From TMED14 sp003507115 (GTDB lineage: Bacteria; Bacteroidota; Bacteroidia; Flavobacteriales; Schleiferiaceae): a DNA stretch of 64,000 nucleotides. The first letter of the stretch is position 1. Each line of letters opens with the position of its first letter. The notes below the pieces were generated by a model that was not told the DNA's origin, did not search any database, and saw only the letters and a program-made list of their open reading frames with translations. The translations under genes and the position numbers were made by a program. The DNA lies in the NCBI GenBank assembly GCA_943787925.1, contig CALSOH010000002.1, positions 310,001 to 374,000 on the forward strand, in the 5' to 3' direction. Of this stretch, positions 17,024 to 26,034 are shown piece after piece.

Positions 17024-19189
17024 GTGAAGGTCCTCTTTTTTGCCCGCCGAACGCTTCACCGCCAACCCGGTGGCGATACGGTGCATGTGAGCCAAACCCT
17101 TCAAGCGCTCCAAGCCCAAGGCCACCAGGTCCAATTGGTCACGGAAACCGCGGATCTCCAACGCGCCCTGCAAGCCGATTCTTGGGACGTCCTCCACTCC
17201 ATCAACCTAGGACGTCTGGCCGACCAGTACCCCTGCTACGCGGCCCGAAAAGCCCATCCCCAGCTGAAGTGGGCGATTTCCACCGTTTGGGTCGATTACA
17301 GTGCCTACGACCGAAAACGCTCTCTGCTCCTCCGCTTCCTCCCTACTTCGTGGGTAGAGATTGCCAAGATGCTGGGCAGAGCCCTGCTCAGCGGCGACCG
17401 CTGGCCTTCCCTTGGCTTGCTCTTCCTGCGCCAGCCCCTCCAAAAAATGGCCTGGACCGCCGATGTGCTCTTCGCTAGCACGGATACGGAAGCAGCGCGC
17501 ATTCGACACGCCACCGGCTTGGGCGCGAGTGTCCGAACCGTCGCCTTGGGCCGCGATCACCTGGCCGTGGCACCCGCGGCGCCGGAGCGCCGAGGCTGGG
17601 TGGTTTTAGGCCGCGTGGAGGGCCTTAAAAATCAAGTAGCCGCCGTTGAAGCCTGGATTTTGCTCAAAGGGCGGGGCTTTGATGCGCCGCTGACCTTGTT
17701 TGGGGACGCCGCGCCTAACCACGGCCGGTATGTGCGGAAGCTCCTCGCCGCCCTGGCACGCGCCCAAGCCCTGGGCGTAGACGTAGAATGGAATCCTGCC
17801 CTCGAACCTTCGGAGGTGCCTCAAGTTCTCGCAGCTAGGACCGGCGTGTTGGTCCCTTCCCTCTTTGAAACCTTTGGACTGACGGCCCTGGAAGGTCTCC
17901 ATGCAGGCTGCGAAGTGGTTCTCTCCTCCGCAGCCGAATCGGCCAGCCTGTTAGCCCCCTATGTCCGAACCGCTTCGCCCCATGCCCCTGCGCTGGCCGA
18001 GGCCGTCCTGGCCGCCCACACAGCCCTACCGCTTCCTCGGGAGGCCTTCACGTGGGAGGCTGCCGCCAGCGCTCTGGCCCAAGGCTACGCACAGGCCGGT
18101 CATTTCATCGCCTTCACCGGTTCGCGCGGTATGCCCAACCGCTACGGCGGCTACGAAGAAATGGTTGACCACGTTGGGCGCGGATTGGCCGACCAGGGCC
18201 ACCGCGTGTGGATTAGTACCTCCTCCGCCCATCCGGACCGCGACTACCACTACCCCGGCATCCGGCGTGCCCGGCATCTGGACCCCGAATCCTGGATGGG
18301 TTCCGCCGGCCAATTTGTCTACGACTGGATCAGTCTACGCGCCCTCAAACCCTGGCAGCCTGACGCCCATTTTGCCCTCGGAACGACCAGCAGTGGGCCT
18401 TGGCTTCGTTGGGCCTTCTGGCGCGGCCGCAGCCCCTTGGCCGTGCACATGGACGGGCTGGAGTGGATGCGTGGCAAATACTCCCCCGCCGTGCGGGCCT
18501 ACCTGCGCCGCGCCGAAGCCTGGGCCACCCATGGCGCTCAGGTCTTGGTCTCCGACAATCCGGGCATTAGCACGCACCTCCAGGCCTACCAGCTTTCCAT
18601 AGAAGAAATTGCCTACGGGGTGGAAGCCCCCACGCCTTTGAGCCCTGAGTCGCTCACCCAAACCCTGGAAGAATGCGGCCTAAGGCCTGGCGGCTACGCA
18701 CTCCTCCTCTGCCGTTTGGTGCCCGAAAACAACATCGATCTCGCCCTCGACGCCCTATTGGACGAAGGTCCTGTGGCCGTCCTGGGCCATTGGTCCAACG
18801 CCTACGCCCATACCCTCCTCAAACTTTTTGGCGCCCATCCAAATTTCATTCGGCTCCAGGCCAATTTTGATCCACGCTACACGCAGGCGCTCCGTCAAGG
18901 GTGCCGCCTCTATGTGCACGGCCATTCGGCGGGAGGTACCAATCCGGGCCTCCTTCAGGCCATGGCGGCTGGTTGCCGAATTTCCGCCCACGACAACGTT
19001 TTCAACCGCGCCGTTCTTGGTCCGAACGCCTCCTACTTCCACAGCCCCTCCGACCTCGTCAGCGCCTGGCAAAATGCCGAAGACCTCCCCACGTTCACCT
19101 CGGAATCTACCCGCTATTCCTGGCCTACCGTCACTCATGCCTACGCCGACTTGGCTGGCCGATTGAGGGCTAGAGGGCTAGAGGGCTAG
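17024..19189 (+). CDS. Double glycosyltransferase: GT4 domain fused to a DUF1972/rhamnosyltransferase-like domain
   Basis: This is a 721-residue cytoplasmic protein. Residues 1 to about 355 form a GT4 glycosyltransferase: HRQPGGDTVHV near the start, VVLGRVEGLKNQVAAVEAW, and VLVPSLFETFGLTALEGLHAG with the nucleotide-sugar-binding acidic residues. Near 361 a second N-terminus begins: FTGSRGMPNRYGGYEEMVDH, the mark of DUF1972 rhamnosyltransferases, followed by its own nucleotide-binding half (GGTNPGLLQAMAAGC). Such domains are normally separate proteins. There is no break or stop at the junction. It probably adds two sugars in succession to a surface polysaccharide, consistent with the convergent sugar-phosphate transferase gene. 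The last residues and stop are encoded by an 8-bp tandem repeat. Confidence 0.85.
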   Translation: MKVLFFARRTLHRQPGGDTVHVSQTLQALQAQGHQVQLVTETADLQRALQADSWDVLHSINLGRLADQYPCYAARKAHPQLKWAISTVWVDYSAYDRKRSLLLRFLPTSWVEIAKMLGRALLSGDRWPSLGLLFLRQPLQKMAWTADVLFASTDTEAARIRHATGLGASVRTVALGRDHLAVAPAAPERRGWVVLGRVEGLKNQVAAVEAWILLKGRGFDAPLTLFGDAAPNHGRYVRKLLAALARAQALGVDVEWNPALEPSEVPQVLAARTGVLVPSLFETFGLTALEGLHAGCEVVLSSAAESASLLAPYVRTASPHAPALAEAVLAAHTALPLPREAFTWEAAASALAQGYAQAGHFIAFTGSRGMPNRYGGYEEMVDHVGRGLADQGHRVWISTSSAHPDRDYHYPGIRRARHLDPESWMGSAGQFVYDWISLRALKPWQPDAHFALGTTSSGPWLRWAFWRGRSPLAVHMDGLEWMRGKYSPAVRAYLRRAEAWATHGAQVLVSDNPGISTHLQAYQLSIEEIAYGVEAPTPLSPESLTQTLEECGLRPGGYALLLCRLVPENNIDLALDALLDEGPVAVLGHWSNAYAHTLLKLFGAHPNFIRLQANFDPRYTQALRQGCRLYVHGHSAGGTNPGLLQAMAAGCRISAHDNVFNRAVLGPNASYFHSPSDLVSAWQNAEDLPTFTSESTRYSWPTVTHAYADLAGRLRARGLEG

Positions 19190-19244
19190 AGGGCTAGAGG
19201 GCTAGAGGGCTAGAGGGCTAGAGGGCTAGAGGGCTAGAGGGCTA
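19165..19244 (+). repeat. Tandem repeat, ten copies of GAGGGCTA
   Basis: Ten perfect 8-bp units run from 19165 to 19244. The first three encode the C-terminus and TAG stop of the glycosyltransferase. As 8 is not a multiple of 3, a change in copy number would alter the reading frame at the stop. Because every frame of the repeat meets TAG quickly, only the last few residues would change. Confidence 0.95.
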
Positions 19245-19408
19245 GAGCTGGCAAATCAACGGAAAGTCCCAGCGCGCGGCGAAGGTCCACCACACAGTTT
19301 AAGGGTAAAAGAGATTAAGCGTTTAAGCGAAAAGGCTACAGCGCGAAGCGCGAGCCCTCTAGCTACCTAGCCCTCTAGCGCGAGGGCAACGCCCGAGCTC
19401 CCTAGCTT
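19245..19408. repeat. Convergent intergenic region with inverted copies of the 8-bp repeat
   Basis: Inverted copies of the repeat occur at 19354-19363 (GCCCTCTAGC) and 19367-19379 (CTAGCCCTCTAGC). They can pair with the tandem array to form a long stem between the two convergent genes, possibly acting as a terminator for both. A purine-rich stretch with TTTAAGGGTAAAAG and GCGTTTAAGCG at 19298-19330 recalls the pyrimidine repeats at 26.1 kb. No gene is seen. Confidence 0.6.
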
Positions 19409-20719
19409 TTACACCCACCGCTTCAAGCCCAGCAGGGTAGCGGCAATGATTTTTAGGTCGAGGAGGAAGGACCAGTTTTCTACGTAATAGAGGTCCGCTT
19501 GGAGGCGCTCTTGCATGGAGCCAGCGTCCTTTTCACCTACCAGGCCACGGGCTTGCGCGAGGCCGGTCATCCCCGGCTTGACCCAGTGCCGGATCCCGTA
19601 GGCGCGGATGGCTTGCCCGTAGGCTTCGTGGTCCGAAGTCATGTGGGGACGTGGGCCCACCAGGCTCATGTGGCCCAGGAGCACATTCCAGAGTTGGGGA
19701 AGCTCGTCCAAGTGGGATGCGCGAAGCCACCGCCCCAAGGGGGTGATGCGATCGTCCCCGGCGGTAGCCTGTCGGGTGCCGTCGGCTTCGGGTACCATGG
19801 TCCGGAATTTCCAAATTTGGAAGGGTTTGCCTCCCCAGCCGTAGCGCGTTTGGCGGTAAAAGAGGCCCCCGCGAGGCGCTAAAAAGAGGGCAAGGAGCGG
19901 GGTCATCCAGGAAAGCAGGAGCAGGCAGCCCAGGGTGGCGCCCAGGAGGTCGAGAGCGCGTTTGAGCCAGGCGCGGAGGCCTTGGCTGAGCGGTTCGGGG
20001 CGCAACTCCAAGATGGGCAGATCGCCCAGCGGCAAAATGCGGGTACGCTGGGCGCCGAGGAGACCTAAATCGGGAACTAGGCGGAGTCGGAGACCATGGG
20101 CATCAGTCCATTCCAGGGCTTCCACGGCTAATTCGGGGGCGACCCAGAGCTCGTCCAGGGAATCGGGTGAAAGTTCATAAAGGTGCGAAGCGTGCTGAAC
20201 GAGGCGGTAGCCGTATTCGGGGTGGCGTTCAAGCTCGGCATGGACACGGTCCCAGGGGCCGTGAAGGCCGACGGTGGCCATTCGGCGCAAGCCCACGCCG
20301 GAGCGGAAACGGGCGCGAAGCATTCGGACCCAAAACATGCGAAACCCCGTTCCCAAGACGGCATAGGTCCCCAAAAAGAGCAGCAAAAAGGCGCGCGAGT
20401 AAAAAGTGGATGTCTTGAGGGAGACAACCCAAACGGCTAGAAGCGCCGCATGCACGAGGAAAAGGCGGTAAAAACGGGATAGGACGCGCCGAATTTCTAC
20501 CCCCGCTGGCAGCCGGTGCACCCCAAGTCCCAGCGCGAGCGCCAACCAAAGCAGCATCACCAGGGTGAAAAGCGTCACGTACTGGTCGAAATAGAGGGGG
20601 TTTTCGGCCCGCAAATCGCCAAAGCGAACGCTCGCCCAGCCCAAGAAGGAGGCGGCCAAAAGCAGGCCATCGCCGAGCAAAAGACCGGCTTCGGAGGGAC
20701 TTGTGCGATTTGCGTCCAT
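19409..20719 (-). CDS. Polyprenyl glycosylphosphotransferase (bacterial sugar transferase, WcaJ-like)
   Basis: This 436-residue inner-membrane enzyme moves a sugar-1-phosphate to undecaprenyl phosphate, starting synthesis of an exopolysaccharide or O-antigen unit. Four or five hydrophobic helices occupy about residues 10-150, then a soluble linker. The catalytic sugar-transferase domain (about 260-436) shows YRQTRYGWGGKPFQIWKFRT, DELPQLWNVL, VGPRPH and KPGMTGLAQ. It converges with the fused glycosyltransferase, and the two probably serve the same polysaccharide. TAACTTCA lies 7 bases before the start, a weak -7 match. Confidence 0.92.
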   Translation of the reverse strand: MDANRTSPSEAGLLLGDGLLLAASFLGWASVRFGDLRAENPLYFDQYVTLFTLVMLLWLALALGLGVHRLPAGVEIRRVLSRFYRLFLVHAALLAVWVVSLKTSTFYSRAFLLLFLGTYAVLGTGFRMFWVRMLRARFRSGVGLRRMATVGLHGPWDRVHAELERHPEYGYRLVQHASHLYELSPDSLDELWVAPELAVEALEWTDAHGLRLRLVPDLGLLGAQRTRILPLGDLPILELRPEPLSQGLRAWLKRALDLLGATLGCLLLLSWMTPLLALFLAPRGGLFYRQTRYGWGGKPFQIWKFRTMVPEADGTRQATAGDDRITPLGRWLRASHLDELPQLWNVLLGHMSLVGPRPHMTSDHEAYGQAIRAYGIRHWVKPGMTGLAQARGLVGEKDAGSMQERLQADLYYVENWSFLLDLKIIAATLLGLKRWV

Positions 20720-20738
20720 GAGGGCTTGAAGTTAACCC

Positions 20739-20746
20739 TAAATTTG
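20739..20746 (+). promoter_or_regulatory. -7 element TAAATTTG before recG
   Basis: A perfect TAnnTTTG that ends 3 bases before the ATG at 20750. If transcription starts at the usual distance, the mRNA is leaderless or the in-frame ATG at 20777 (MTYLKGVGP) is used. Confidence 0.5.
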
Positions 20747-20749
20747 AGC

Positions 20750-22855
20750 ATGGCATCGTTGACCCCGGATACCTCCATGACCTACCTGAAAGGGGTAGGA
20801 CCTCAGCGCGCACAAGCCCTTGCTGCCGAGCTGGGAATTCGCACCTATGGAGATCTGCTTCAGCACTATCCATTTCGCTATATCGATCGTTCTGTGATTT
20901 ACCGGCCGGGCGAAGCGTTGCCAGGGCCCGCAGAAATTCAGATTCGGGGGGTTTTAAACCAAATTCAAACCCAAGGTGGTGGTGCCAAAAAACGTCTAAC
21001 GGCACAGCTCGTCAGCCCAGGTGGAAGCATTGAACTCGTTTGGTTTAAGGGGCTTCGATGGGTAGAGAAAAGCCTGTTGGCTGGGAGTGAGTATGTCGCC
21101 TTTGGCCGTTTGACTGAATTTTCGGGCAGAAAGAGCATGGCCCATCCCGAGTTGGATACGTGGGCTTCCTTTGAGCAAAGTCTTTCGCACGGACTTTTTC
21201 CGGTGTATTCGACCACGGAAAAATTAAGCAGCATGGGCCTTCACTCTCGGGGATTGAGTAAGCTAGTTCAGTCTCTTTTGGCGGACCTTCCTGCCGCAGG
21301 TCAGGATTGGTTGCCCGAAGGAATTTGGCGTCCCGCCGGATGGCCCCCACATTTAGATGCCCTCCGAGAAATGCACTTTCCTCAATCTGCCACGCGCCTT
21401 GCCGCAGCGCGGGAACGCCTAGCATTTGAAGAGATTTTTTTGGATCAGCTTGTTTTCGCCTACAAGCGAAGAAGTCATGCTACCCAACTCGGCGGGTTGG
21501 TTTTTCAGGCTGTCGGATCCTATTTCCATCATTTCTACGCCCAGCATTTACCCTTTGAATTGACAGGGGCCCAAAAGCGGGTCCTGAAAGAGATTCGAAA
21601 GGACACGGCGAGTGGTTTACATATGAACCGTTTGGTCCAAGGGGATGTAGGCTCGGGCAAAACCATGGTAGCCTTTATGGCCCTTTTGATTGCGATGGAC
21701 AATGGGTATCAAGGTTGCTTGATGGCCCCCACAGAAATTTTGGCCCAGCAACACTACCAGGGATTACTCGGCTATGCGGAATCACTGGGTATTCGCATCG
21801 GACTGCTGACAGGCTCGGTGAAGACAGCCGCACGGAAAGTCCTACTGAACGACCTCGCGACAGGCCAAATGCATTTATTGGTTGGAACGCATGCCGTTTT
21901 GGAAGACCCGGTGGTTTTTCACCGCTTGGGCATGGCGATTGTTGACGAGCAGCATCGCTTTGGCGTCGCTCAACGGGCCAAACTTCGCGCCAAAAACGAC
22001 CCGGCACCCCATATTTTGGTCATGACCGCCACCCCGATCCCCCGGACGCTGGCCATGAGTCTTTATGGGGATTTGGACCTCAGCGTGATAGATGAACTAC
22101 CCCCGGGACGTCAACCAGTCCAAACGGTCCATCGAACCGACCACAACCGCCTCAAAGTTTGGGGCTTTCTCGGAGATCAAATCGCTCTAGGGAGGCAAGT
22201 ATACATTGTCTACCCATTGATTGAAGAGAGCCAAAAAATGGATTATAAAGATCTCATGGATGGCTATGAGAGCATCTGCCGCGACTTTCCTCGCCCTCAG
22301 TATGAAATCAGCATCGTCCACGGCCGCATGAAATCCGCAGACAAAGAGTGGGAAATGGGGCGCTTTGTTCGCGGAGAAACCCACATTATGGTCGCGACCA
22401 CGGTGATTGAAGTGGGGGTCAACGTTCCCAATGCGAGCGTCATGGTCATTGAAAATGCGGAACGTTTTGGACTTAGTCAGCTCCACCAGCTCCGCGGACG
22501 GGTGGGCCGAGGGGCCGATCAATCCTATTGCATCCTCATGACGGGCGATGCCTTAAGCGAGGATAGTCAGGTCCGTGTAGAAACCATGTGTCGTACCAAC
22601 GACGGATTTGAGATCGCCGATGTCGATCTCCAACTGCGGGGCCCCGGGGATGTCATGGGAACGCGCCAGAGCGGTATGCTGGAATATAAGGTGGCTAACC
22701 TGGGGCAAGACCAGAAGTTGATCGAATGGGCTCGGGAAAAAGCCCAAGACCTCGTGCAGCGAGACCCCAGCATGCACGCACCCGAACACAGTGGGCTTCG
22801 AATGCGTTTTACCGACTATGCCCGAAATAAAATGGCCTGGGGCCATATCGCCTAA
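20750..22855 (+). CDS. recG: ATP-dependent DNA helicase RecG
   Basis: This 701-residue helicase regresses stalled forks and processes recombination intermediates. The N-terminal wedge/OB domain starts at YLKGVGPQRAQALAAELGI. The motor has Walker A GDVGSGKT (about 299-306), MTATPIPRTLAMSLYGDLD, DEQHRFG near 398, and LHQLRGRVGRG. The length is normal. An open frame reaches back to 20516 but runs antisense through the sugar transferase; ATG 20750 (or 20777) is the family start. It is divergent from the sugar transferase with 30 bases between. Confidence 0.95.
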   Translation: MASLTPDTSMTYLKGVGPQRAQALAAELGIRTYGDLLQHYPFRYIDRSVIYRPGEALPGPAEIQIRGVLNQIQTQGGGAKKRLTAQLVSPGGSIELVWFKGLRWVEKSLLAGSEYVAFGRLTEFSGRKSMAHPELDTWASFEQSLSHGLFPVYSTTEKLSSMGLHSRGLSKLVQSLLADLPAAGQDWLPEGIWRPAGWPPHLDALREMHFPQSATRLAAARERLAFEEIFLDQLVFAYKRRSHATQLGGLVFQAVGSYFHHFYAQHLPFELTGAQKRVLKEIRKDTASGLHMNRLVQGDVGSGKTMVAFMALLIAMDNGYQGCLMAPTEILAQQHYQGLLGYAESLGIRIGLLTGSVKTAARKVLLNDLATGQMHLLVGTHAVLEDPVVFHRLGMAIVDEQHRFGVAQRAKLRAKNDPAPHILVMTATPIPRTLAMSLYGDLDLSVIDELPPGRQPVQTVHRTDHNRLKVWGFLGDQIALGRQVYIVYPLIEESQKMDYKDLMDGYESICRDFPRPQYEISIVHGRMKSADKEWEMGRFVRGETHIMVATTVIEVGVNVPNASVMVIENAERFGLSQLHQLRGRVGRGADQSYCILMTGDALSEDSQVRVETMCRTNDGFEIADVDLQLRGPGDVMGTRQSGMLEYKVANLGQDQKLIEWAREKAQDLVQRDPSMHAPEHSGLRMRFTDYARNKMAWGHIA

Positions 22856-22885
22856 TTTGGCACGTTTTTCGCCCAACCCTTTGCC

Positions 22886-23509
22886 ATGAAACTCCGCCCC
22901 CCAACGATCCGCCCATTCTGGCGCTCGGTCCATGTGACCCATCGCTTCTACCGCATTTCCGGCGGCTATCGTTTTTTGATGGAAGGCTTTCGAAAGCTGG
23001 GATTAGGCCTCCTGGCCTTTGGCGCGGTGATTTGGGCGATCAATGCGTATCTGGTCGATTTAGAGTGGGTGGCTGAAGTGGTGACAGATCAGCTGCATTG
23101 GTCCCTCGTGGTGGTGATTCTGGGCTTGTCCGAAATCGTCCTGGGTATCCTCCCTCCCGACTTCTTTATCCTCTGGGCCCATGCCTTTTCGTATCCATGG
23201 GCCATGATTGGCTTGTTGGCGACCGTTTCTTATTTGGGTGGTATCATCAGCTATTTGGTGGGGCAACGCCTCCATCATGTGCCCAAAATCAAGGAACTCG
23301 TCGATGTGCGCTTTGCGAAGCATTTTATCCAAATCCGCCGATTTGGAGGCCTACTCATCTTCCTGGCCGCGTTGACTCCCCTGCCCTTTCCACCGGTTTG
23401 CACCGTCGCCGGTGTAGTCAATTTCCGCTTCCGCTGGTTCCTCTGGGTGGCTGCTGTTCGCTTCATGCGATTCTTCTTGTACGCACTGTTCATTTTCGGC
23501 ATGGTGTAG
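22886..23509 (+). CDS. VTT-domain (YqaA/DedA-like) membrane protein
   Basis: This 207-residue inner-membrane protein has about five hydrophobic segments. The VTT/SNARE-associated fold is suggested by a reentrant-like ILPPDFFILWAHAF, SYLGGIISYLVGQR, and LTPLPFPPVCTVAG. The YqaA-type proteins of Bacteroidota have this layout. The exact role is unknown; DedA relatives affect membrane lipid or undecaprenyl phosphate translocation. It lies 30 bases after recG, probably in the same transcript. Confidence 0.7.
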   Translation: MKLRPPTIRPFWRSVHVTHRFYRISGGYRFLMEGFRKLGLGLLAFGAVIWAINAYLVDLEWVAEVVTDQLHWSLVVVILGLSEIVLGILPPDFFILWAHAFSYPWAMIGLLATVSYLGGIISYLVGQRLHHVPKIKELVDVRFAKHFIQIRRFGGLLIFLAALTPLPFPPVCTVAGVVNFRFRWFLWVAAVRFMRFFLYALFIFGMV

Positions 23510-23568
23510 GTCTTGCTCGGGGCTTTTTTCCGCCTCAAGCGACCATAGGTCAGAATGCGGGAAGGCCG

Positions 23569-23576
23569 TATTTTTG
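23569..23576 (+). promoter_or_regulatory. -7 element TATTTTTG before pheT
   Basis: A perfect TAnnTTTG ending 5 bases before the ATG at 23582. It argues against the upstream in-frame ATG at 23555. Confidence 0.5.
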
Positions 23577-23581
23577 TCGAT

Positions 23582-26014
23582 ATGCAGATTTCTAAGGATT
23601 GGCTTCACGATTATTTGCCCGTTGATATTTCCACGGCGCGCTTGTCCGAACTCCTTACCGCCACCGGTTTGGAAGTTGAAAAAGTTCACGAAGTAGACGC
23701 CGTTCCCGGCGGCCTTCGCGGCGTGGTCGTGGGCGAAGTGCTTACGGTCATCAAGCATCCGGATGCCGACCGCCTCCGCTGCACCACCGTCTCCATCGGC
23801 GGCGAGCAGCCCCTTGAAATTGTCTGCGGCGCTCCCAACGTCGCCGTCGGCCAAAAAGTGCCTGTCGCCACCATGGGCTGCACGCTCTACCCCACGGGCT
23901 CTGAAGAAGGCTTGACCATCAAAAAGGGCAAAATCCGCGGCCAAGTGTCAGAAGGCATGATCTGCGCCGAAGACGAACTCGGCCTGGGCACCTCTCACGA
24001 CGGCATCCTGATCCTTGACCCGGCTGCCGTCGTCGGCCAGCCCTTGAGCGAGCACCTCGGGTTGGAGAGCGACACCGCCCTGGAAATTGGACTCACCCCC
24101 AACCGCATGGACGCCATGAGCCACATGGGGGTGGCCCGCGACCTGCGCGCCGCCTTACTGCGTCACGACGAAGAGGTCCTGTGGAGCCCTCCCATGCTCA
24201 GCGAATGGCCCACCGTGGGCTCCGGCCTAACCCTGGACATCCAAGACCCAAGCGCCTGTCCCCGCTACTTCGCCCTGAAGGTGGAAGGCGTCTCTGCCGT
24301 CCCCTCTCCAGAGTGGCTTCAACGTCGTCTCAAGACCATCGGCGCTAAGCCCATCAACGCGTTGGTGGACATCACGAACTACGTCCTACACAGCGTGGGC
24401 CATCCCCTGCACGCCTTTGACAGCCGTGCCATTCAGGGCAAGGCCCTAGTCGTGCGCCGCGCCACGTCGGGCGAAACCTTCACCACGTTGGACGGCGTAG
24501 CGCGCACCCTCCACTCGGACGACCTGGTCATTGCGAATGCCTCCGACGCCATGGCGATGGCCGGTGTTTTTGGGGGATTGAAGTCGGGCGTTCAAGCCGA
24601 TACGACCTCCATTGTTTTGGAATCTGCCTGGTTTGACCCCGTCGTGATCCGAAAGGGTGCCAAGCGCCACGGCCTCAACACTGACGCCTCCTTCCGCTAC
24701 GAGCGTGGCGTGGATCCCAGTCTCGGTACCGAAGCCCTGGAGCTCGCCTGGACCCTCCTCCAGAGCATCTTCCCGGACGCCAAAGTCATGGGCTACGATG
24801 CCTTTGAGTCCGCGGACGCCCCCTTTGACGACCGCGTCGTCCATATTGACACGCAGCGCATCCAAGCCAGCATTGGCGAAGCCATTCCTGTGGACCGTAT
24901 GCGCAGCATTCTTTTGTCCCTGGACATCTTTATCACCGCCGAAACGGGTAGTGCCTGGACGCTTTCTGTCCCTGCGTATCGCTGGGATGTCACGCGTGAA
25001 GCAGACATCGCCGAAGAAATTTTGCGCATTTACGGCTTCAATGCCATCTCCTTCCCCCCTGCCATGCGCTCGTATGTGGCCTACGAGGACCGTATCAGCC
25101 CCGAAATGCTTCGCCGCAAAGCCGCAGACTATCTGGTCGCCCAAGGATTGTTTGAAATCATGAACAACTCCCTGACGCGCGCCCAAGCCTACGAAAAGCA
25201 TCCGAGCATCACAGCCGATAGCGTCGTTCCCATTTTGAACCCCTTGAGCCAGGACCTGGGCGTCATGCGCCCTAGCTTGATGCTCGGAGGCCTGGATGCC
25301 GTGAGCTACAACGCCAAACGCCAAAACGCCGACGTGGCGCTGTTTGAATTCGGTCGAACCTACCACAAATCAGCGGAAGGTCTATCCGAGCGCAACGCCC
25401 TTGGCCTTTGGCTCGCCGGCAGCTACCCCGGCCCCCACTGGATGACCGGCGAAGCAAAAATCAACTTCTTTGCCCTCAAAGGATTAGTCCTTGGACTTTG
25501 CCAGCGCTTTGGCTTGAACGTCGAAGAGCAAGGCATGGACGCCGAAGGCGGCGAGTTTGCCGGCGGCATTCTCCTCACCGTGGGGGGACAGCCCCTGGCC
25601 TCCCTGGGCTGGGTAGACGATTGGGCACTTAGCCAAGCGGATCTCAAGCAGCCCGTTTTGGCGGCACGCATCGATTGGGACCGTTTTGTCAAGGCGGCCT
25701 CCCGCGTGAAAATTGCCTACCGTGAACCGTCTAAATTCCCCAGAGTTACCCGCGATTTGGCCCTCATTGTGGATGCCCATCTCAGCTATGGCGAACTTTA
25801 CAGCTGCCTCCGCCAAGTCAAGGAAAAGACCCTTCAACGCATTGAACTCTTCGATGTGTACCAAGGGAAAAATCTGCCTGACGGCAAGCTGTCCTACGGC
25901 ATGCGCTTCACCTTCTTGGATCCGAACAAGACCCTCCAAGATGCACAGGTGGACGGGGCTATGGCCAAACTCTTGAAAGCCGCCGAAGACGGCGTCGGTG
26001 CTACCCTGCGCTAA
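23582..26014 (+). CDS. pheT: Phenylalanine--tRNA ligase beta subunit
   Basis: This is the 810-residue beta subunit of the alpha2-beta2 PheRS that charges tRNA-Phe. Domain order: the MQISKDWLHDYL start, an EMAP-type tRNA-binding fold (about 40-150, with HPDADRLRCTTVSIG), B3/B4 editing (about 210-390), B5 (about 400-470), the catalytic-like core, and a C-terminal anticodon-binding FDX-ACB fold (SKFPRVTRDLALIVDAHLSYG, then GMRFTFLDPNKTL). The length is normal. I chose ATG 23582, not 23555, because it gives the family N-terminus and lies just after a promoter element. The alpha subunit gene is not in the window. Confidence 0.96.
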   Translation: MQISKDWLHDYLPVDISTARLSELLTATGLEVEKVHEVDAVPGGLRGVVVGEVLTVIKHPDADRLRCTTVSIGGEQPLEIVCGAPNVAVGQKVPVATMGCTLYPTGSEEGLTIKKGKIRGQVSEGMICAEDELGLGTSHDGILILDPAAVVGQPLSEHLGLESDTALEIGLTPNRMDAMSHMGVARDLRAALLRHDEEVLWSPPMLSEWPTVGSGLTLDIQDPSACPRYFALKVEGVSAVPSPEWLQRRLKTIGAKPINALVDITNYVLHSVGHPLHAFDSRAIQGKALVVRRATSGETFTTLDGVARTLHSDDLVIANASDAMAMAGVFGGLKSGVQADTTSIVLESAWFDPVVIRKGAKRHGLNTDASFRYERGVDPSLGTEALELAWTLLQSIFPDAKVMGYDAFESADAPFDDRVVHIDTQRIQASIGEAIPVDRMRSILLSLDIFITAETGSAWTLSVPAYRWDVTREADIAEEILRIYGFNAISFPPAMRSYVAYEDRISPEMLRRKAADYLVAQGLFEIMNNSLTRAQAYEKHPSITADSVVPILNPLSQDLGVMRPSLMLGGLDAVSYNAKRQNADVALFEFGRTYHKSAEGLSERNALGLWLAGSYPGPHWMTGEAKINFFALKGLVLGLCQRFGLNVEEQGMDAEGGEFAGGILLTVGGQPLASLGWVDDWALSQADLKQPVLAARIDWDRFVKAASRVKIAYREPSKFPRVTRDLALIVDAHLSYGELYSCLRQVKEKTLQRIELFDVYQGKNLPDGKLSYGMRFTFLDPNKTLQDAQVDGAMAKLLKAAEDGVGATLR

Positions 26015-26034
26015 GCCTGGCATAAGGCAGGTTT
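26013..26034 (+). terminator. Possible hairpin after pheT
   Basis: AAGCCTG, an 8-base loop, then CAGGTTT form an imperfect 7-bp stem just at the pheT stop. The T-run is very short, so it is tentative. Confidence 0.3.

Noticed and set aside
19165..19244. CRISPR-like array
   Set aside because: Units are 8 bp and directly contiguous without spacers, so it is a simple tandem repeat.
20516..20749. 78-codon upstream extension of recG
   Set aside because: It runs antisense through the sugar transferase gene and lacks RecG similarity; the family N-terminus begins at 20750 or 20777.
24446..25366. Minus-strand open frame of 306 codons inside pheT
   Set aside because: Shadow of pheT codon usage with no protein-like composition.
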